The notes under the pieces are model-generated. The model saw only the letters and a program-made list of their open reading frames with translations. It was not told the origin of the DNA and did no database searches. A DNA stretch of 64,000 nt from Leptospiraceae bacterium (GTDB taxonomy: Bacteria; Spirochaetota; Leptospiria; Leptospirales; Leptospiraceae). Of the stretch, positions 56,207 to 64,000 are shown in pieces. How positions within the stretch are numbered: position 1 is the stretch's first letter; every line of letters starts with the position of its first letter. Both the position numbers and the translations under genes were made by a program. The stretch lies in the NCBI GenBank assembly GCA_024233865.1, contig JACKPA010000013.1:132425-196424 (forward strand). The letters are read 5' to 3'.

Positions 56207-57318
56207 TGAAAAATGTAAGTATTTTAAAGCATTATGGGAAAATGAGAATTTTTTGGAATTTCTTTTGTTTTATGAGTATCGTTTTTCCCTTAGTTATGCA
56301 GGCTGATACCGTATATATGAAAAACGGGAAAAGGATTGATGGGTTAATAAGTTCTCAAAGCCATGAAATAATAATTATTATTACCAATGACGGGGAAGTA
56401 AAAAAGCTAAATAAGTCAGATACATCAAAAATCTTTTTTACCCAGGGGCAAGGGGAGAATAAAAAACCAACACCTCCAAAACCTTACAAAAAGAAAGCCG
56501 AGAAAAAAAATGACAAAGAGGATCAAGGTAATAGACAATCCCAGGGACAAGGAGACTTAAAAAACTATAATAACATAATAGTCAAATCCAAATGTTGTGA
56601 ATTGTACGATGCCTTGGAGAGAAGAGTTGGTCATTTGGAAGACGCTAAGCGAGAATATGACAAATGGCGAAAAACCGTAGAAAAGAGAGAAGCCGAGCAT
56701 GAAATACGCTTACGGAGGCTCGAAAAATACCTCGGTATGGATGAAAGCATGGTTGACTATTACAGTCGAAAAAGGAGCCCTTGGGACTTAGTTTGGAGAA
56801 GCACTCTATTTCCAGGTTGGGGACACAGGTACGCAAGAGAGGAATATATTGGGAATGCTTATACAACAAGCATTTTTTTACTTGCTGGTTTGGGTTGGTT
56901 TATAACTTATGAAGCCTCTGCTTTGGAAAGAGTAGCCAAGGATAAATTGATAACAGAAGCAATCGTTAAGCCGGCTGCTTATTCCAATATTTTGGGTGCC
57001 AGTATTGGGAGTATCAATGATTTATTAGGAGTTAGCAATGCGGCAGACTATTACAACGCAACCAATGCAATCAGTTCTCAAAAAAAATTAGGAATCCAGA
57101 TGATGAACCTTGCCGGATATATATATTTATTCCAAATTGCTCACGCTTATTTTACCGGTTTGGATTGGGCAAGAACACAACCGCGAGACTATTCACCTTC
57201 CGGTTTGCAATCAATGAGAGGTTTTAATTTTTCCATTAATAGAGATCGATTTACCGGATTAAATGGAATAGGAAATTCTTCTACCTATTCTCAATTGGAT
57301 TATACATTTTCTTTTTAA
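56206..57318 (+). CDS. Membrane protein with coiled coil and DUF5683-like C-terminus
   Basis: 370 residues from the ATG overlapping the TRL-3 stop, with GGGGAGAAGG just upstream. A signal peptide ends MQADT. A short domain TVYMKNGKRIDGLI resembles those of spirochaete envelope proteins. A Lys/Glu/Gln-rich stretch and a coiled coil (about 130-180) lead to a membrane region STLFPGWGHRYAREEYIGNA, the pattern of DUF5683-like proteins. Role unknown. Fourth gene of the TRL operon; leuC follows after 9 bp with AAGGAGG, so read-through is possible. Confidence 0.7.
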   Translation: MKNVSILKHYGKMRIFWNFFCFMSIVFPLVMQADTVYMKNGKRIDGLISSQSHEIIIIITNDGEVKKLNKSDTSKIFFTQGQGENKKPTPPKPYKKKAEKKNDKEDQGNRQSQGQGDLKNYNNIIVKSKCCELYDALERRVGHLEDAKREYDKWRKTVEKREAEHEIRLRRLEKYLGMDESMVDYYSRKRSPWDLVWRSTLFPGWGHRYAREEYIGNAYTTSIFLLAGLGWFITYEASALERVAKDKLITEAIVKPAAYSNILGASIGSINDLLGVSNAADYYNATNAISSQKKLGIQMMNLAGYIYLFQIAHAYFTGLDWARTQPRDYSPSGLQSMRGFNFSINRDRFTGLNGIGNSSTYSQLDYTFSF

Positions 57319-57327
57319 GGAGGCAAT

Positions 57328-58722
57328 ATGAAAACGATGTTTGAAAAAATATGGGAGGAACACAAGGTAATTGAAAGTGGTGGCTCTACAGTTATTTATA
57401 TCGATAGGCACCTAATCCACGAAGTAACAAGTCCGCAAGCTTTTGAAGGAATTAGGTTGAGCGGTAGAAAGGTGAGAAGACCGGATGCTACTTTTGCTAC
57501 TATGGATCACAATGTATCCACAAGAAATAGAAGTATTGATTCTGCTGATCAAATTTCAGCTTTGCAAATGCGAACTCTCATACAAAACTGCAAAGAAAAT
57601 GGAATAAAACTTTATGATTTGGAGAATCCAGACCAAGGGATAATTCACGTTATTGCACCGGAATTGGGTCTTACTCATCCTGGCATGACAATTGTTTGTG
57701 GAGATTCCCATACTTCTACCCATGGTGCATTTGGTGCTCTTGCTTTTGGAATAGGAACAAGCGAAGTTGAACATGTTTTAGCTACTCAAACTCTATCCCA
57801 ACAAAAACCCAAAACAATGGAGATACGAATTGAGGGAGTACTTAAACCGTTTATAACTCCCAAAGACGTTATCCTTTACATAATCGGAAAAATCGGAACG
57901 GATGGAGCTACAGGCTATGTGGTTGAATATACGGGAGATGTCATTCGCTCACTTTCCATGGAAGGGAGAATGACTATATGTAATATGTCTATTGAGGCAG
58001 GTGCACGTGCCGGATTAATTTCACCTGATTCCAAAACTTATGATTATATCAAAGGAAGGGAATATGCTCCACAATCCTCCGAATGGGAGGTTGCTTTGGA
58101 GAGGTGGGAAAGTATAAAGTCGGATACAGGTGCCAAATATGACAAAATTCATGTATTTAGGGGAGAAGATATTGAACCAATGGTTACCTGGGGGACATCT
58201 CCAGGACAAGTAGTTGGAATCACCCAAACTATTCCAAGCCCATCTGACTTTAAAAATGAAGTTGCCATAAAAAGTGCGGAAAACGCTTTAGACTATATGG
58301 GGCTCAATCCGGAAAATAAAATCAGTGATATTACTGTCAATAAAGTATTTATCGGATCATGCACAAATTCCCGAATTGAAGATCTAAGATTGGCAGCAAG
58401 CGTGGTGAAAGGAAAGAAGGTTTCCGAATGTGTGACTGCCATTGTTGTTCCTGGGTCAGGAAAGGTTAAGCGACAAGCTGAGGCAGAAGGACTTGATACT
58501 ATTTTTATGGAAGCCGGTTTTGAATGGAGAAACCCGGGATGTTCTATGTGTCTTGCTATGAATGATGATATATTGTCACCCGGAGACAGATGTGCTTCTA
58601 CAAGCAATCGAAACTTTGAGGGTAGGCAGGGCAAAGGAGGAAGAACCCATTTGGTTAGCCCTTCTATGGCTGCAGCAGCGGCAATAGAAGGAAAATTTAT
58701 AGATATACGAAGTTGGAAGTGA
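57328..58722 (+). CDS. leuC: 3-isopropylmalate dehydratase large subunit
   Basis: 464 residues, full length. Isomerises 2- and 3-isopropylmalate in leucine synthesis, with LeuD. The [4Fe-4S] ligands are Cys345 (GSCTNSR), Cys405 and Cys408 (GCSMC). CGDSHTSTHGAFGALAFGIG at 124-143 and the final SPSMAAAAAIEG are typical. A perfect AAGGAGG lies upstream. leuD follows after 10 bp. Confidence 0.97.
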   Translation: MKTMFEKIWEEHKVIESGGSTVIYIDRHLIHEVTSPQAFEGIRLSGRKVRRPDATFATMDHNVSTRNRSIDSADQISALQMRTLIQNCKENGIKLYDLENPDQGIIHVIAPELGLTHPGMTIVCGDSHTSTHGAFGALAFGIGTSEVEHVLATQTLSQQKPKTMEIRIEGVLKPFITPKDVILYIIGKIGTDGATGYVVEYTGDVIRSLSMEGRMTICNMSIEAGARAGLISPDSKTYDYIKGREYAPQSSEWEVALERWESIKSDTGAKYDKIHVFRGEDIEPMVTWGTSPGQVVGITQTIPSPSDFKNEVAIKSAENALDYMGLNPENKISDITVNKVFIGSCTNSRIEDLRLAASVVKGKKVSECVTAIVVPGSGKVKRQAEAEGLDTIFMEAGFEWRNPGCSMCLAMNDDILSPGDRCASTSNRNFEGRQGKGGRTHLVSPSMAAAAAIEGKFIDIRSWK

Positions 58723-58732
58723 GGGGAATAGA

Positions 58733-59359
58733 ATGAATGCTCTAACAGTACACCAAGGATTAATTGCCATATTGGATCGGGCAAATATTGACACCGATCA
58801 GATAATACCAAAACAATTTTTAAAAAAAATTGAAAGAACCGGTTTTGGACAACACCTTTTCCATGATTGGAGGTTTTTGGACGATAGCGGAAAAACAGAA
58901 AATCCTGAATTTGTATTAAATCAAAAAAGGTATGCCGGTGCTTCAATCCTTATAACAAGGGATAATTTCGGTTGTGGTTCTTCTAGAGAACACGCTCCTT
59001 GGGCCCTTTTAGATTATGGATTTAAGGTAATTATTGCACCGTCTTATGCTGATATATTTTATAACAACTGTTTCAAAAACGGAATATTACCAATCGTATT
59101 GCAAGCCAAAGAAGTAAATGAACTGTTTCTTTATGCAGACTCTACTCAAGGTGCTTCCATAAAAGTTGATTTGGAAAAACAAGAGGTTACTGCAAATGGA
59201 AAATCCTATCATTTTGAGGTTGATCCGTTTAGGAAAGATTGCCTATTAAAAGGCTTGGATGATATTGGTCTTACGCTGGTTCATGAAAACAAAATCAGTG
59301 AATTTGAAAACCAGCACAGAAAAAGGTATCCATGGTTATTTCCCTTCGGCTACGCTTAG
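58733..59359 (+). CDS. leuD: 3-isopropylmalate dehydratase small subunit
   Basis: 208 residues. NIDTDQIIPKQFLK near the start and GCGSSREHAPWALLDYG are the LeuD signatures. Forms the heterodimer with LeuC. The last residues FPFGYA and the TAG stop are encoded by a 24-bp palindromic repeat (TTCCCTTCGGCTACGCTTAG and on), so the C-terminus has been altered by the repeat, probably without harm. Confidence 0.96.
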   Translation: MNALTVHQGLIAILDRANIDTDQIIPKQFLKKIERTGFGQHLFHDWRFLDDSGKTENPEFVLNQKRYAGASILITRDNFGCGSSREHAPWALLDYGFKVIIAPSYADIFYNNCFKNGILPIVLQAKEVNELFLYADSTQGASIKVDLEKQEVTANGKSYHFEVDPFRKDCLLKGLDDIGLTLVHENKISEFENQHRKRYPWLFPFGYA

Positions 59360-59363
59360 GGAA
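59340..59363. repeat. Palindromic repeat forming the end of leuD
   Basis: TTCCCT and AGGGAA arms around TCGGCTACGCTT. The reverse complement reads AGCGTAGCCGAAGGGAA, a relative of TGAGCGTAGTCGAA seen at 53.9 kb. It supplies the last codons and stop of leuD. Confidence 0.65.
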
Positions 59364-59417
59364 CCTAGAAATCAACCATTGGGAAGAACTTAATATGTAA
59401 TTTAAAAAGGAAAAAGG

Positions 59418-59849
59418 ATGAAAAAACAAATATTTTTTATAACAATATTTTTATTAACGGTAGGGGTTTTGGTTTGCAAGAAAGAATCTGGTGAGCCTGT
59501 TTCTACAAACGAGGTAAAACAGATGGAAGAATTAAAAATAGAAGACTTGAAAGTGGGAACAGGAAAAGAAGCGCAAGCAGGCACGAAGGTTACTGTTCAT
59601 TATACTGGTTGGCTAACCAACAATACTAAATTTGATAGCTCTGTTGATAGAGGTACACCTTTTAGTTTTCAACTTGGTGTCGGACAGGTTATCAAAGGAT
59701 GGGACGAAGGTGTAAAAGGCATGAAAGAAGGCGGGAAAAGGAAGTTAACCATTCCATCTGCTATGGCTTATGGTGAAAGAGGAGCTGGAAGCGTAATTCC
59801 TCCCAACTCAACCCTAATTTTTGATGTAGAACTCTTAAAAGTGGAGTAA
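59418..59849 (+). CDS. FKBP-type peptidyl-prolyl isomerase lipoprotein
   Basis: 143 residues: signal peptide with lipobox VLVC (Cys20), a short linker, and one complete FKBP domain. Landmarks are VTVHYTGWL, FDSSVDRGTPFSFQLG, VIKGWDEGVKGMKEG, AYGERGAGSVIPPNSTLIFDVELL. Catalyses cis-trans proline isomerisation, presumably in the periplasm or at the surface. Start preceded by AAAAAGGA. Confidence 0.93.
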   Translation: MKKQIFFITIFLLTVGVLVCKKESGEPVSTNEVKQMEELKIEDLKVGTGKEAQAGTKVTVHYTGWLTNNTKFDSSVDRGTPFSFQLGVGQVIKGWDEGVKGMKEGGKRKLTIPSAMAYGERGAGSVIPPNSTLIFDVELLKVE

Positions 59850-59868
59850 CATTCCACATCTTTTTAAT

Positions 59869-59936
59869 AACCACAGATAAACACGGATGCAGAAAAGGTT
59901 GTAAAAATCGATGTCTATCCGTGTACATCGGTGGTT
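59869..59936. repeat. Inverted ACCACAGATAAACACGGAT repeat
   Basis: Left arm AACCACAGATAAACACGGAT and right arm ATCCGTGTACATCGGTGGTT pair over 20 bp with three mismatches, separated by 28 bp. Same family as the D-E spacers of the array. May end transcription of the FKBP gene. The rest of the 59,850-60,222 gap is AT-rich with no gene seen. Confidence 0.75.
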
Positions 59937-60222
59937 AAACCTTTCTGGTTTTTGCTCATAGATTACTCCATCTACTTTTTCCACATCCTCTTTTGTTTTT
60001 TTCATAAAAGTATAAAAAAAATCTTTTTTACAAATTTCAAGCTATATAATTTGATGTGAATTTTAATAATCATACCATGGTTAGATAAAGTGAATTTCGC
60101 TTTATAACCATTTTTTGCACTTTTAGGAAAAAAAATGAATTTTTTTTAAAAATGAGGTACCAATCTTCATTTTTTATACCCAATGTAAGTAGAGTTAAAT
60201 TATAATAAAGGGGAAAAAGTCA

Positions 60223-60771
60223 ATGGAAGAAAAGGCATTAATAGGAATGGTTGCTTCCGTTATTACCATACTAATAACCATTTACAAGTTGATCAAAGAC
60301 GGAAACAAAGAAATAAAAACCAAAATAGATAGCCAAATTGGTAAGCTCGAAACAAAAATAGATAGCCAAAAGACTGAGTTTAAAGCTGAGATGGCCAAAA
60401 TAGAAACCAGACTCGAAACCAAAATAGACAGCCAAATTGGTAAGCTCGAAACCGAAATAGACAGCCAAATTGGTAAGCTCGAAACCAAAATAGATAGCCA
60501 AATTGGTAAGCTCGAAACAAAAATAGATAGCCAAATTGGTAAGCTCGAAACAAAAATAGATAGCCAAAGAACTGAACTCAAAGTTGAAATGAGCAAGATG
60601 GAAACTAAGCTTGAAACTGAAATGAATAGGAGATTCTCAGAAATGGACAAAAAACTGGATAGAATTGATGCTACTACAGAAACAATTCGAGGTCGCTTAG
60701 ATCATCTAATTGATTCTTGGCTTGTTCGAAGTTTTCCGGAAGGGTCTTCTAAGATTATAGCAGCAAAGTGA
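60223..60771 (+). CDS. Hendecad-repeat coiled-coil membrane protein
   Basis: 182 residues. One N-terminal membrane segment (LIGMVASVITILITIYKLI) is followed by a long charged coiled coil built of 11-residue repeats KIDSQIGKLET. Four perfect or near-perfect 33-bp DNA units lie at 60,421-60,552, with other copies around them. The end (IDATTETIRGRLDHLIDSW) is non-repetitive. Eleven-residue periodicity predicts a right-handed or straight coiled coil. Copy number is likely to vary between strains. No function recognised; preceded by AAGGGGAA. Confidence 0.72.
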   Translation: MEEKALIGMVASVITILITIYKLIKDGNKEIKTKIDSQIGKLETKIDSQKTEFKAEMAKIETRLETKIDSQIGKLETEIDSQIGKLETKIDSQIGKLETKIDSQIGKLETKIDSQRTELKVEMSKMETKLETEMNRRFSEMDKKLDRIDATTETIRGRLDHLIDSWLVRSFPEGSSKIIAAK

Positions 60772-60860
60772 ATTTCAAAAAAATGATTTATATCCATGAT
60801 TTAATAGAGAAGTATTTATTCTGCTACTTTAGTAATTCGTTTTTTCGGCATAAAGTCACT

Positions 60861-61535
60861 ATGATAAAAAAGATAGGTATTAGTATAATTGCAGTATTCA
60901 TGTTGAATTGTTTATCCTCTATGAATAAAAAAAATGAGAATTATTTTATGATGGAAGGAATGAAAATCAGCAAAACGACTTTAAAGTTCATGCCTGAATT
61001 TACAAAAAAGAATATCAGAGAGATTAAAAAAAATTATATCTCAGAAATGCATCCGGCTTTGGAAGTGAGAGAGAATTCAATTGAAGGGCAAGGAGTATTT
61101 AGTAAAAGAGAGATCAAAAAAGGGGAGGTACTGGTAGTATTTAAAGGTTATATGATAAGTAGAAAGGAAATAGAATTATTGAATGAAGTAGATTTGAATT
61201 ATATTACACAATTTGATGAAAATTTGTTTATGTTTTCCCCTATTCGAGAACCTGGTGATTTTTTCAATCATTCCTGTTCTCCCAATGCCGGTTTTTCTCA
61301 AATGGAAAAATACGGGCTAGTTGCCATGAGAGACATCAAAAAGGACGAAGAAGTAACCTATGATTATTCCATTGAGGGCAACTATCCGGATGAAACATGG
61401 AAATGTTTATGTGGTAATTACAATTGTAGAAAGTATATCAAACCGGATGATTGGAAAATCACATATAAAAAATATAAAGGTTATTTATCTCCTTACATCA
61501 AAAAGCTAGTTAAAAAATTACCAAACAATAACTGA
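60861..61535 (+). CDS. SET-domain protein with lipoprotein-like N-terminus
   Basis: 224 residues from ATG. SET motifs: GQGVFSKREIKKGEVLVVF, FFNHSCSPNAGF, KKDEEVTYDYS, and a post-SET cluster CLCGNYNCRKYI. SET enzymes methylate protein lysines with SAM. The N-terminus MIKKIGISIIAVFMLNC looks like a lipoprotein signal, odd for a SAM enzyme. The frame is open further upstream to a GTG overlapping the previous stop, which would make a 255-residue protein. Neither start has a strong ribosome site, so the N-terminus is uncertain. Confidence 0.7.
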   Translation: MIKKIGISIIAVFMLNCLSSMNKKNENYFMMEGMKISKTTLKFMPEFTKKNIREIKKNYISEMHPALEVRENSIEGQGVFSKREIKKGEVLVVFKGYMISRKEIELLNEVDLNYITQFDENLFMFSPIREPGDFFNHSCSPNAGFSQMEKYGLVAMRDIKKDEEVTYDYSIEGNYPDETWKCLCGNYNCRKYIKPDDWKITYKKYKGYLSPYIKKLVKKLPNNN

Positions 61536-61570
61536 GTAAATATTACTCTCTAACATAGTATATTTCATAA

Positions 61571-62443
61571 TTAACTCTTAAAACTAAATTTTGCATCTTC
61601 ATAGCCACGCCGAATTAGAGAATCCGCCTGTATAACATTAAAATTTAGTATGCTTTTCAAACCAAGGGTATCTACAGGTGCAATAACGCGAATGTGAAAA
61701 TTTTCTTTGTCCTCCAAAAAATTGAGAAAGGAAAGAATACTCTTATTTTTTAGACGATTGGATTTTTTGTAGTACCTGTCTATCATTATATTCTGGTATG
61801 AACCTATTAATGATAGCTCAAACATCCTTTCTAAAGCCTGTCGTCTGGTTTTGGGTATGTCTAGAGCAACCTCTCCAACCGGTGATAACAATACTACTAC
61901 TATTTCTTTTGCCTGACGCTCTATAGCTGGAAGAATTGGTGTATTTGCCATTAAACCACCATCCCAGTACGGTAGACCATTTATCATCTGCCAAGGAAAA
62001 AAAATTGGAATGGCTGATGATGCCATTACATGCTCAAGGGTAATATCTTCATTTTCAAAAAACTCTAGTTCAGCTGAAATGATATTCACAGCAGAAATAA
62101 TAACTTCCACAGAATTTTCACGTAAGTCCTGTAGATTCAACTCTGATTCTAAGAGAGTTCGCATTGGAGCCGTATCAACCATAGGAACAAATTTTTTTTT
62201 AATTAGGTTTCTAAGGTTCTTCCAAAGGGAATACTTCATTACATGTTTAGTTTCTATTTTCTTCCACATGTCAATAAGTTTCTTTGCATTAAAACCACAA
62301 CCAATAGCTGTAGCGTTAATGGCACCCACCGAAGTACCACAAATAATATCCGGTTTAAAATTGATCTCTTCAAGATACTGGAAAACTCCAGCCTGGTAAG
62401 CACCACGTGCTCCGCCGCCGGATAAAATTAATGCTTTTTTCAT
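61571..62443 (-). CDS. Patatin-like phospholipase
   Basis: 290 residues. The oxyanion loop GGGARG is at 9-14, the nucleophile elbow GTSVG at 36-40 with Ser38, and the catalytic Asp161 in DGG. Members hydrolyse acyl esters of phospholipids (RssA/YlbK-like group). No signal peptide, so cytoplasmic or membrane-associated. Convergent with the SET-domain gene. Confidence 0.9.
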   Translation of the reverse strand: MKKALILSGGGARGAYQAGVFQYLEEINFKPDIICGTSVGAINATAIGCGFNAKKLIDMWKKIETKHVMKYSLWKNLRNLIKKKFVPMVDTAPMRTLLESELNLQDLRENSVEVIISAVNIISAELEFFENEDITLEHVMASSAIPIFFPWQMINGLPYWDGGLMANTPILPAIERQAKEIVVVLLSPVGEVALDIPKTRRQALERMFELSLIGSYQNIMIDRYYKKSNRLKNKSILSFLNFLEDKENFHIRVIAPVDTLGLKSILNFNVIQADSLIRRGYEDAKFSFKS

Positions 62444-62754
62444 ATTTATTATTATCGGGATTTATGAAAAAAAAATTAGAATTTGCTAAGCAATTGCTTC
62501 GAAACTCAAATTCTTGTAAAAATCCACTATGCTTTGAATGATTCCCAAAATGAGTTATCATCAAAGAAACTAGTGAAAAAAGCGTACAGACTTAATTTTT
62601 GAGTAAAGCGCAAAATAACATAAAATTTTTATGGACATTCAAACCGATGTGAATGTTTGTTTGTACGGGTGATTTTTTCTTTTTTCCATCGTTTTTTTGC
62701 AAATAGATTATATTGTTATATTATTTATAAATTCGCTTTATTTGGTGACAAACT
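62444..62754. other. Divergent intergenic region
   Basis: 311 bp between the patatin gene (minus) and the kinase gene (plus). AGAATTTG and CAAATTCT at 62,478-62,514 form an inverted repeat around the palindrome AAGCAATTGCTT, in the leader of the patatin gene. A candidate promoter for the kinase, TTGCAA-16 bp-TATTAT, lies at 62,697-62,724. No gene seen. Confidence 0.4.
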
Positions 62755-64000
62755 ATGATAAACTTAAAAAATTATCAATTAAATAAAAAACTTCATGAAA
62801 GTTCAAATTCAATTGTATACAAAGCTTTAGAAAAAGAAACAGGGGAAAAATTTATTGTAAAATTTGCAAATCCTGATAACTCCGAAGCCATTCCTTCTAT
62901 TTTAGGGATGTACGAAAAAGAATATGAAATTATAAATTATTTAAAACTTCCTAGTGTTAGTAATTTAGTAAAAAAGTTGCAGTCCGATAAGGAATTTGTT
63001 TTAATATTCAAGGATTTGGGAGAGGTTTCTTTAGATCATTATATTAAAAGTAATACTTTTTTAATTCCCGAATTTTTACTCTTAGCAATTCAATTAGTTA
63101 AAACTTTATCTCTCATCCATGCAAAAAACGTAATCCATAAGGATATAAACCCTTCCAACATTCTCTATGATCCCCTCACTAAAAAAGCGACAATTATTGA
63201 TTTTGGAATTTCAACTTTTTTTAATAGAGAATCAACCGAGCTAACAGCAAACAAAACTATAGAAGGTACAATCTTTTATATGTCACCTGAGCAAACAGGA
63301 CGGATGAACAGGACACTTGATTATCGAACAGATTACTATTCCCTCGGAGTGACTTTTTATGAATTACTTTCCAAGACATTGCCTTTTTATTCTAAAGACC
63401 CTTTTGAGATAATTCATTCCCATATAGCTCGCACACCCAATTCCTTGCACGAAATGAATCCTAATGTTCCAAAGATGCTTTCAAACATTATAGCCAAGCT
63501 TATGGCTAAAAATCCAGAAGACAGATACAAGAGTGGTTATGGAATTTTATATGACTTGGAAAGGTCTCTAAAGGAAATACAAGAAAACTCTCAGATAAAC
63601 CATTTTTATTTAGGGAAAAAAGATTTCTCAGATAAACTACAAATTCCAGAAAAATTATATGGTAGGGAAAATGATATTCAAAACCTTTTTCATACTTATG
63701 AAAACGTGCTGAAGGGAAATGTAGAACTTGTTTTGATTTCTGGATACTCAGGCTTAGGGAAATCAGTACTTGTTCAGGAATTGTATAAATTAATTTCCCA
63801 AGAAAGTATAAAAATTATTTCTGGTAAATTTGATCCATACAATCAGAACGTTCCGTTTTTTGGCATTTCTAAAGCTATTGGAAAGTTTATTCAAAAAATT
63901 ATGACTAGTGATAACAAAATTTATGAGCTAAAAGATGCGATATTGCGAGAAATAGGAGAAAATTCTCATGTACTATATAACTTGATACCAGAAATTAAAA
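62755..64000 (+). CDS. Ser/Thr kinase-AAA ATPase signalling protein (5' part)
   Basis: The first 415 residues; the gene runs off the window. A kinase domain spans about 7-275: Lys36 in FIVKFA, HKDINPSN at 128-135, DFG at 149-151, SPE at 177-179; the Gly-rich loop is degenerate (LHESSNSIVYKA). A Walker A GYSGLGKS follows at 330-337 after LYGRENDIQNLF, typical of AAA_16 ATPase modules. This order is that of long kinase/ATPase/GAF/histidine-kinase proteins found in Leptospira and cyanobacteria; the later domains are only inferred. GGTGA precedes the ATG by 6 bp. Confidence 0.88.
   Translation, partial: MINLKNYQLNKKLHESSNSIVYKALEKETGEKFIVKFANPDNSEAIPSILGMYEKEYEIINYLKLPSVSNLVKKLQSDKEFVLIFKDLGEVSLDHYIKSNTFLIPEFLLLAIQLVKTLSLIHAKNVIHKDINPSNILYDPLTKKATIIDFGISTFFNRESTELTANKTIEGTIFYMSPEQTGRMNRTLDYRTDYYSLGVTFYELLSKTLPFYSKDPFEIIHSHIARTPNSLHEMNPNVPKMLSNIIAKLMAKNPEDRYKSGYGILYDLERSLKEIQENSQINHFYLGKKDFSDKLQIPEKLYGRENDIQNLFHTYENVLKGNVELVLISGYSGLGKSVLVQELYKLISQESIKIISGKFDPYNQNVPFFGISKAIGKFIQKIMTSDNKIYELKDAILREIGENSHVLYNLIPEIK

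Noticed and set aside
60271..60650. Minus-strand frames opposite the coiled-coil gene
   Set aside because: Long only because the 33-bp repeat lacks stops in several frames; the products are low-complexity repeats.
62010..62399. Plus-strand frame opposite the patatin gene
   Set aside because: Antisense shadow of a well-supported gene with conserved catalytic motifs on the minus strand.

Overview
The window is low-GC bacterial DNA dominated by exported proteins and lipoproteins. Loose lipoboxes, three TRL-type lipoproteins in a row, a crotonyl-CoA carboxylase/reductase, a large kinase/ATPase signalling protein and abundant short palindromic repeats suggest a spirochaete of the Leptospira/Leptospiraceae type. 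No rRNA, tRNA or marker gene is present to prove this. No tRNA, rRNA, transposase, integrase or CRISPR array was seen.

Left flank (1-7.9 kb): crotonyl-CoA carboxylase/reductase followed by a second MDR-family oxidoreductase (TTG start), a nested palindromic element, an exported protein and a PQQ-propeller lipoprotein on the minus strand, a tandem pair of metzincin-like metalloprotease lipoproteins, and a small minus-strand lipoprotein without a normal start codon.

Centre (8.0-51.4 kb): a 43-kb tandem array of one exported-protein cassette. I name the families A (lipoprotein ~237 aa), B (lipoprotein ~160 aa), C (secreted SGNH/GDSL hydrolase ~480 aa), D (lipoprotein 238 aa) and E (lipoprotein 212 aa), plus P, a membrane/exported protein present before three of the units. 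The basic order is (P)-A-B-C-D-E. A overlaps B by ATGA, and C overlaps D by 31 bp out of frame, so the cassette looks translationally coupled. I count 10 A, 14 B plus a fragment, 10 full-length or frameshifted C plus 5 N-terminal-only C' genes, 10 D (4 truncated), 6 E (one a remnant) and 3 P. B and C types co-vary between copies. The short C' genes always stop just after SGNH block II and lead into another B gene, as expected for B-C tandem duplication with one endpoint in the 3' end of A. A 4.9-kb stretch (29,222-34,084) is directly duplicated at 34,085-38,975. Many frameshifts between near-identical copies are single-base homopolymer changes, so sequencing or assembly error must be excluded before calling those genes dead.

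Right flank (51.5-64 kb): a CNT-family nucleoside transporter, a TPM-domain protein, panD, a Panacea (DUF4065)-like protein, three TRL-like lipoproteins and a membrane protein with overlapping or near-overlapping ends, leuC-leuD, an FKBP-type lipoprotein, a hendecad-repeat coiled-coil protein, a SET-domain protein with a lipoprotein-like N-terminus, a patatin-like phospholipase and the start of a Ser/Thr kinase-AAA ATPase that runs off the window.

Short palindromic repeats of at least three kinds lie between and inside genes. One kind is caught inserted twice in a spacer whose empty form is preserved in the paralogous units.
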